Origin: Takakia lepidozioides
Lineage: Eukaryota; Streptophyta; Takakiopsida; Takakiales; Takakiaceae
Reading direction: 5' to 3'
DNA: 64,000 bases
Assembly (NCBI GenBank): GCA_030704615.1
Contig: CM060734.1
Coordinates: 55,134,042-55,198,041, forward strand
Part shown: positions 59,641 through 64,000 of the stretch, piece after piece
Position numbering within the stretch: the first letter of the stretch is position 1
How the letters are laid out: each line of letters begins with the position of its first letter
The notes under the pieces: generated by a model
What the model was told of the DNA's origin: nothing
Databases searched by the model: none
The model's input: the letters and a program-made list of their open reading frames with translations, nothing else
Translations under genes and position numbers: made by a program

Positions 59641-59885
59641 TTATTTTTTTTTTCCTTTGTTAAAGGGAAACACCTGGGAGCTACAGCTCACAAATCAGAC
59701 CCCTTAATAGTGAGAGGAGAAAATGACCTCTTTCCAAGCAACCGCGCCATGGAGGCGTAGAAATGGGACACCGCCCAAGGGAAGGGCGAGAAGAGTATAC
59801 CACACCCGTCAAGTAGCAGGATTCGACTCCAGAGGCATCTGGGAGGTAACTCAGCGCACTAACTCAGCTACTGACTGTTGGTAAG
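59641..59885 (-). repeat. tRNA-derived SINE with A-rich tail
   Basis: Read on the minus strand it starts near 59885 with GTAGCTGAGTTAGTGCGC, like a tRNA A box, followed ~35 bp later by GGAGTCGAATCC, like a B box. Its 3' end runs into GGAAAAAAAAAATAAAAT (59641-59658). This head-body-A-tail layout is that of a Pol III SINE. A diverged body copy is at 47741-47960. Confidence 0.65.
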
Positions 59886-61217
59886 ATTTTACAAAGCAAG
59901 TGTTTAGTGTTATGTACATAGTTTTTAGTTTTGCTGTTGTTTTACTAAATGACCCTTAATAAGTGTTAATTTTCTTAAAATATATGTATGTATAGATGTA
60001 TAAAAATACAACTTGGTCTAAGATCCTGACGCAATGACATATATCAGTTAAACCTGTAAGCTCTTGTATTTTACTTAACATGGGGTTCACTCACACTCTC
60101 TAAGTGGTTTTCAAGCTCTGTGTAAGTGTTCATTCTCTAGTAGTAAGTGTGATTTTTGAAAGATTCTTATTCTATATCTGTTATAGGATGTTAAATATCT
60201 GTATGTGTTACATTTTGATCTCTACTCCCTAGGTTTGCATGTTTGCATACCCACCGCACAGACTTGGGGAATTATCTAAACTCCAAAAAGTGTAGATTCT
60301 AGAAGTAGACAGTCACCATGAACGGTACTGCTTTCTACCCAGTTAAGTAATAGGCCTTGAGCAGCTGCCTGGCAGGCTGCATGGATGATCATCTGTCCGG
60401 ATCAGGCCTCAGAGCACACAACGTGCGATGGCTGTTAAGAGTGAGTAGGCAACCTGCACCCCCACGCCCCTCTGCCAAGCACTGTACTTAGATTCCTTGG
60501 ATCTCCAAACATCAACTCCTCCTTTCGAGTACAAAGGTACACTGGAAATCTTAGCTAGGAAGAAGGAGGAAAAAAAAATTCCAGCTACAGAGAAAGCCAT
60601 AAGGCAAGGGAGAGGCTTTCCTCAGGGTTATCGAGAGAGCACGCCACCCAGTACAATGTTGACGTCATTTTCAGTCGAACCTTTTGACCCCCACGGTCCA
60701 CTATTGAAGCTCGGAGATTCCAAGTCTACTGTAGCTATTTTGGAGTAAGGGATTAGGGATTAGGGATTGGCTGTCTTTGGAGGGGTGTGGTGTGCAGTGT
60801 GCACGCTGCTCGCTGATCTCCATGTGTTAATCTTTGCCGCTTGTAAGCAAAATTAACCAAAATTCAAGTTTCCTAATCTCAGGGAGAAGATCAGTGAAGG
60901 TGCAGGGAAGCGGCCGATGGCGGACATCCATCGCCGACTTGTGGATACCAACGTATGCGTATGCATATTGCTGAGCTCTAGTAAGTTCCTGCAAAAACAG
61001 GACAGCATCCAGTACTTAACCCCATTAATGTACCATGCTTTCAATAATTCCATAAGGTTCCTCAAATGGGCGACCAGCAAAACCGATGAGATCATGAACA
61101 CATCTATGATCATCTGGGGATAAACCTGTGCATTATTCCTACCAGCGTGTGATGGGGGTAATGTCAGCGTCTTCAATTTCAAGTACTAAAGCTGTAGTAC
61201 TCTAATCATTGAAGCGT
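59886..61217. other. Mostly unassigned; possible short exon at 60883-60952 (+)
   Basis: 60883-60952 is open (EKISEGAGKRPMADIHRRLVDTN) between a consensus acceptor (CTCAG) and donor (GTATGC), but I do not recognise it and it has no identified partners. A short interstitial (GATTAGGG)-type repeat lies at 60748-60770. Confidence 0.3.
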
Positions 61218-61433
61218 TCAAGAGATTTGCGAACTGATCCTGGAGTCAAGCACATGCAATGGCTCTGTTTGATCCAGGGCTTGATTGGTAAATAAAAGCT
61301 TCGTGTATATTCGATCAGCAAGGGCTGTTAAGGCATTCAACTCTGGCCCCGAAGGCTTTTCTCTAAACGCTGGAAGTAAAGGCATAAAGGGATCGTAAAG
61401 GCATAATGCATGCCGTCGACACCAATCATACAT
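61218..61433 (-). other. Possible exon of unknown gene
   Basis: The frame MYDWCRRHALCLYDPFM..LADRIYTKLLF has the balanced composition of real coding sequence and follows a plausible acceptor (CTACAG, near 61443). No family is recognised and no further exons were found. Confidence 0.25.
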
Positions 61434-61605
61434 CTGTTACCTGTAGAACAGTCCATGAGGAATAAAGAAAAGGAAAGCCTTGTACCAAATTTCCCCAACA
61501 GCCTCATACATTACAGTAATGTCTGCTGTTACGACTGCCTCTGGTGGTGAAAAGATCCTCGTGCATGTTGTGTTTGCAGTTTGGGAGGTGAAATAGGGCC
61601 TTTGA

Positions 61606-62630
61606 AGTTTGGTGATGATATTGCTTCATGGATTCCCAGGCTTCCACGTAGTTGCTCCGGACTTTCGTGGCTATGGCCGTTCTGAATGGGCAGGTAACAA
61701 GAAAGATCTCACCATAGAGACTGCCGTAGCACGACCCTGTCGGCCTCCTGGATGCTGTTCTATATGTGGTGGAGGTTGTGGCACTAGAGCGAGAGAGGAG
61801 GCTCTCTTTTGACAGTTCCCTGCGAACGTTTGCTACACAAACCCCACGGAGTCAATTGTGGGGTTTCTATCCATACGGGTATGGAAGCTCAGGCCGTAGC
61901 TCTTGAGCTGAGAGAACATCTATCCAGGTGGAGGAGTAAGAAATGATACTTTAATGTAACAACCGTGGAAAGCTCAAAGAGCTTATGGGACAAGAGAAAG
62001 CATGAAAGAAGAAAGAGAGAAGGGCCCTCCACAAGCAGCCCAAAAACAATCACTGCTCAAGGGATTGTCTAAGAGTCAACGCCTCATGCATGTATGTTGC
62101 TAAGCATTTCTGATCCTCGTAACTCCGTGAGAGAGTCACGGAGTGGACAACAGTATCTCCCACGGATCTCGTAGAAAGGACTGAATGAAGAAATGTTCTT
62201 CACTTTCAATTTCCCTGTTGTTCTCGGCTTAACCAGGGCATAGGCGGTCCTCCCGTTGCAGGTTGTCCCACCTACCAGTCTCTATCCGCAGACTGTGGGA
62301 GCCCACCCTGAACCTCCCCAATGCCCTTAGAAGAGAGAGAGATACAGCTGCAGACAGGTATTTGGGCAGCAAGATTCTATCGAATGTCTCCCGATAGAAC
62401 TGCAGTTTTGTTGCAATCATGTCTCTGAAGCTTACGGAGGTGTTGTGATCATGTAGAGTATACTTGGCTGGTCACGATATCGGTGCAATCATAGGGTGGT
62501 TTTTCTGCTTGCTACACCCTGAGCGCGTTCTTGCCTATGCAGCCCTAGGCTCTGTATGGCGAAAGACATCATTGGACTCAGTCAGAAGTCCTACACTCTC
62601 CGAGAATTCTTACATTGCCTGCTACAAGGT
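61606..62630 (+). pseudogene. Epoxide-hydrolase-like alpha/beta hydrolase, fragmentary
   Basis: A first piece (61606-61780) reads ILLHGFPGFHVVAPDFRGYGRSEW: the HGFP oxyanion motif runs directly into the VAPDxRGYGxS strand, skipping the residues normally between them. A shifted frame then gives DPVGLLDAVLY. A second piece starting near 62454 after an acceptor-like GTAG reads AGHDIGAIIGWFFCLLHPERV, the nucleophile elbow with Asp (GHDxG) of plant soluble epoxide hydrolases. The cap domain and the catalytic His are absent. The internal loss and frame change argue for a decayed copy. Confidence 0.65.
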
Positions 62631-62639
62631 ACCTCCCCA

Positions 62640-62950
62640 TTGTTCTTTGGTTGGACTTAAATGGCATGGTAATCATGAAAATTTTATAAGTACTGTGGTA
62701 GAAGACAATCTACATCCACAAATCAAGGAAATCCATGCTGAGCTGAGCAGATTATTTTGCCTGACGAAAGAGGCCGGGTATGTGCCTGACACACGCTGTA
62801 TATTGAGTGATTTGGAGGAGGAACAGAAGAAGTTTTCACTCTGCTACCACAGTGACAGGCTAGCCATTGCGTTTGGGCTTATCAGCACGCCCCCTGGGAA
62901 GGCTAAGACCAAGTCCTTTCAGATTGATCAATTTCAGGTTGGGATGGCAA
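62640..62950 (+). pseudogene. PPR protein C-terminal (E+/DYW) fragment
   Basis: Reads HPQIKEIHAELSRL, KEAGYVPDTRCILSDLEEEQKKFSLCYHSDRLAIAFGLISTPPG. This is the E+ and proximal DYW region of plant organelle RNA-editing PPR proteins, including the HSxKLAIAFGL signature (here HSDRLAIAFGL). The rest of the deaminase-like domain, including the CxxC zinc motif and the DYW end, is missing, as are all PPR repeats. It is fused in frame to the end of the hydrolase fragment (one open frame 62464-63066), evidently by insertion or rearrangement. Confidence 0.82.
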
Positions 62951-64000
62951 TGCTTCAGTTGTGGTCAGAGATGGGCCTGCATAAATGGCAGGCCAAGCCC
63001 ATGGATGTACTCTGCCTTCATACCAAACTGCCTTTTCGAGCTCGAGCTCACCGACATTCAACATAGCACTGCACTTGATGCAACCAGCCCCCCATCACTG
63101 ATTGAGCAAAGGCCGATCCCAAAGGCATGCATATTAAATTTCCTGGGGGCTGCCATGATTTCCCCCTCACTAAGCAGCTTGAAGCTGGTGCGGGAGAGTG
63201 ACTTCATAGCCTTGATGGCCTCCGGAGTCAGGCTCCTTGCCTTACTCTCTACGATTGACGTCACAACCGGAGAGATCCTCTCCAACTGCCATAGTAGGCA
63301 ACGGCTGTGTCTCCTGAAAGAACTGGAACTGATGTCTAGGTAGACGCAACCGCCACTTTGATTGCAAGCGTGAAGAGCGATTGCAAGCTCAAAACCTCTA
63401 TCCTACCCATCCATCCATCCATCCACAACATATATATTTGGGCGGTTATAAATGCCTCTCATTGTTTAATAATAGGGTCATGAATGCACGGGTGGGCCCC
63501 GCCTTGGGGTGAGCTTGTAAGCCCACCATTCACCGGGTCGGCGAGATTCTGAAATTTTTCTAAGTCCTTGTTAATCTACCGTGGCGGACCTTCTAGCGGA
63601 CTGGGCAGACCCTCCAACAGACCGACTCCAACCTTCTAGCAGACCCTTCGGCACTCCGGCAGACCGACAAGTGGACTGGCACCTCTCCAGGGGCAGACCC
63701 CCTCCAGCAGACCGGCAGACCCTTCGACAAAATATATATTTAATAACACACATTACTACCACAGTAGTAACATAACAAGATTTGAATACCATACCTTGTG
63801 TTTATCATTCATTGCTCTTAACCACCACACTACCAGCCACTTTCTACAAACCCTTGCAATAACTAATGTTTTATGTGCATATTGTGGGCCCCAACAGACT
63901 AGCTCATGCGTTTTGTGGGCCGCAAACCAGCTTGCCGAGCAGACCCAGCAAGTAGACTGGCGGGGATTGGCGGGGTCCGGGTAGGGGCGCTCTCACCCTC
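62951..64000. other. No gene recognised; simple repeats
   Basis: A CCAT microsatellite lies near 63400-63424. From 63585 to about 63960 the words CAGACC, CAGACCG and GGACTGG recur, suggesting a degenerate minisatellite. No coding frame is supported. Confidence 0.5.

Overview
The window looks like nuclear DNA of a land plant, probably a non-seed plant. It holds spliced genes with GT-AG introns of roughly 80-1,600 bp, a plant-type CAF-1 large subunit (FAS1), a NEDD1-type WD40 gene, a MIP1-type leucine-zipper gene, a PPR-DYW fragment, Ty1/copia and chromodomain Ty3/gypsy retrotransposons primed by an initiator-tRNA-Met-type site, and a tRNA-derived SINE. I cannot name the species. There is no prokaryotic operon, rRNA, tRNA or CRISPR array.

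The most interesting content is a two-gene module present twice. Copy 1 spans about 1-8390 and copy 2 about 40015-44010. In each copy a minus-strand gene and a plus-strand gene diverge from a region of about 0.8 kb. The minus gene of copy 1 is an uninterrupted frame of 692 codons that runs off the left edge. It resembles a Mutator-like (MULE) transposase with WRKY/FLYWCH-type zinc-finger features. The plus gene encodes a basic, NLS-like N-terminus, a ParB/sulfiredoxin-like domain (WDGNHRLLAWM) and, in copy 1, a region with the layout of a beta-class amino (N6-A/N4-C) DNA methyltransferase whose catalytic motifs are degenerate. In both copies the intron upstream of the ParB-like exon is packed with palindromes, but the sequences differ. 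Copy 1 has twelve hairpins of 36 nt at a 116-bp period. Copy 2 has about thirteen near-perfect 24-bp palindromes, most containing GATC. Both plus genes carry stops, one at the same aligned position. I read the module as a decayed DNA transposon or giant-element unit that captured a bacterial-type ParB-methyltransferase protein.

Region by region: 1-8390 module copy 1; 8391-11934 a deleted Ty1/copia element (minus) in its 3' end; 13090-18008 a 5'-truncated chromodomain Ty3/gypsy (plus); 18140-19784 a gag plus LTR fragment of the same family (minus); 20040-20490 a fossil of another gypsy integrase; 21556-25522 FAS1 (minus); 28257-35229 a full-length chromodomain gypsy with 728-bp LTRs and a CACCG target duplication (minus); 35607-37909 a third fragment of the family; 39807-39956 a hairpin cluster; 40015-44010 module copy 2; 46356-46862 the first exons of NEDD1; 47241-47740 an assembly gap; 49825-52509 a complete four-exon class-3 (diacylglycerol-type) lipase (minus); 54162-56474 a MIP1-type leucine-zipper gene (minus); 59641-59885 a SINE; 61606-62950 epoxide-hydrolase exons next to a PPR-DYW fragment.

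The host genes are unrelated housekeeping genes separated by transposon debris. Several stops inside the transposons are TAG where a related copy has CAG, which fits methylation-driven C-to-T decay of silenced elements.
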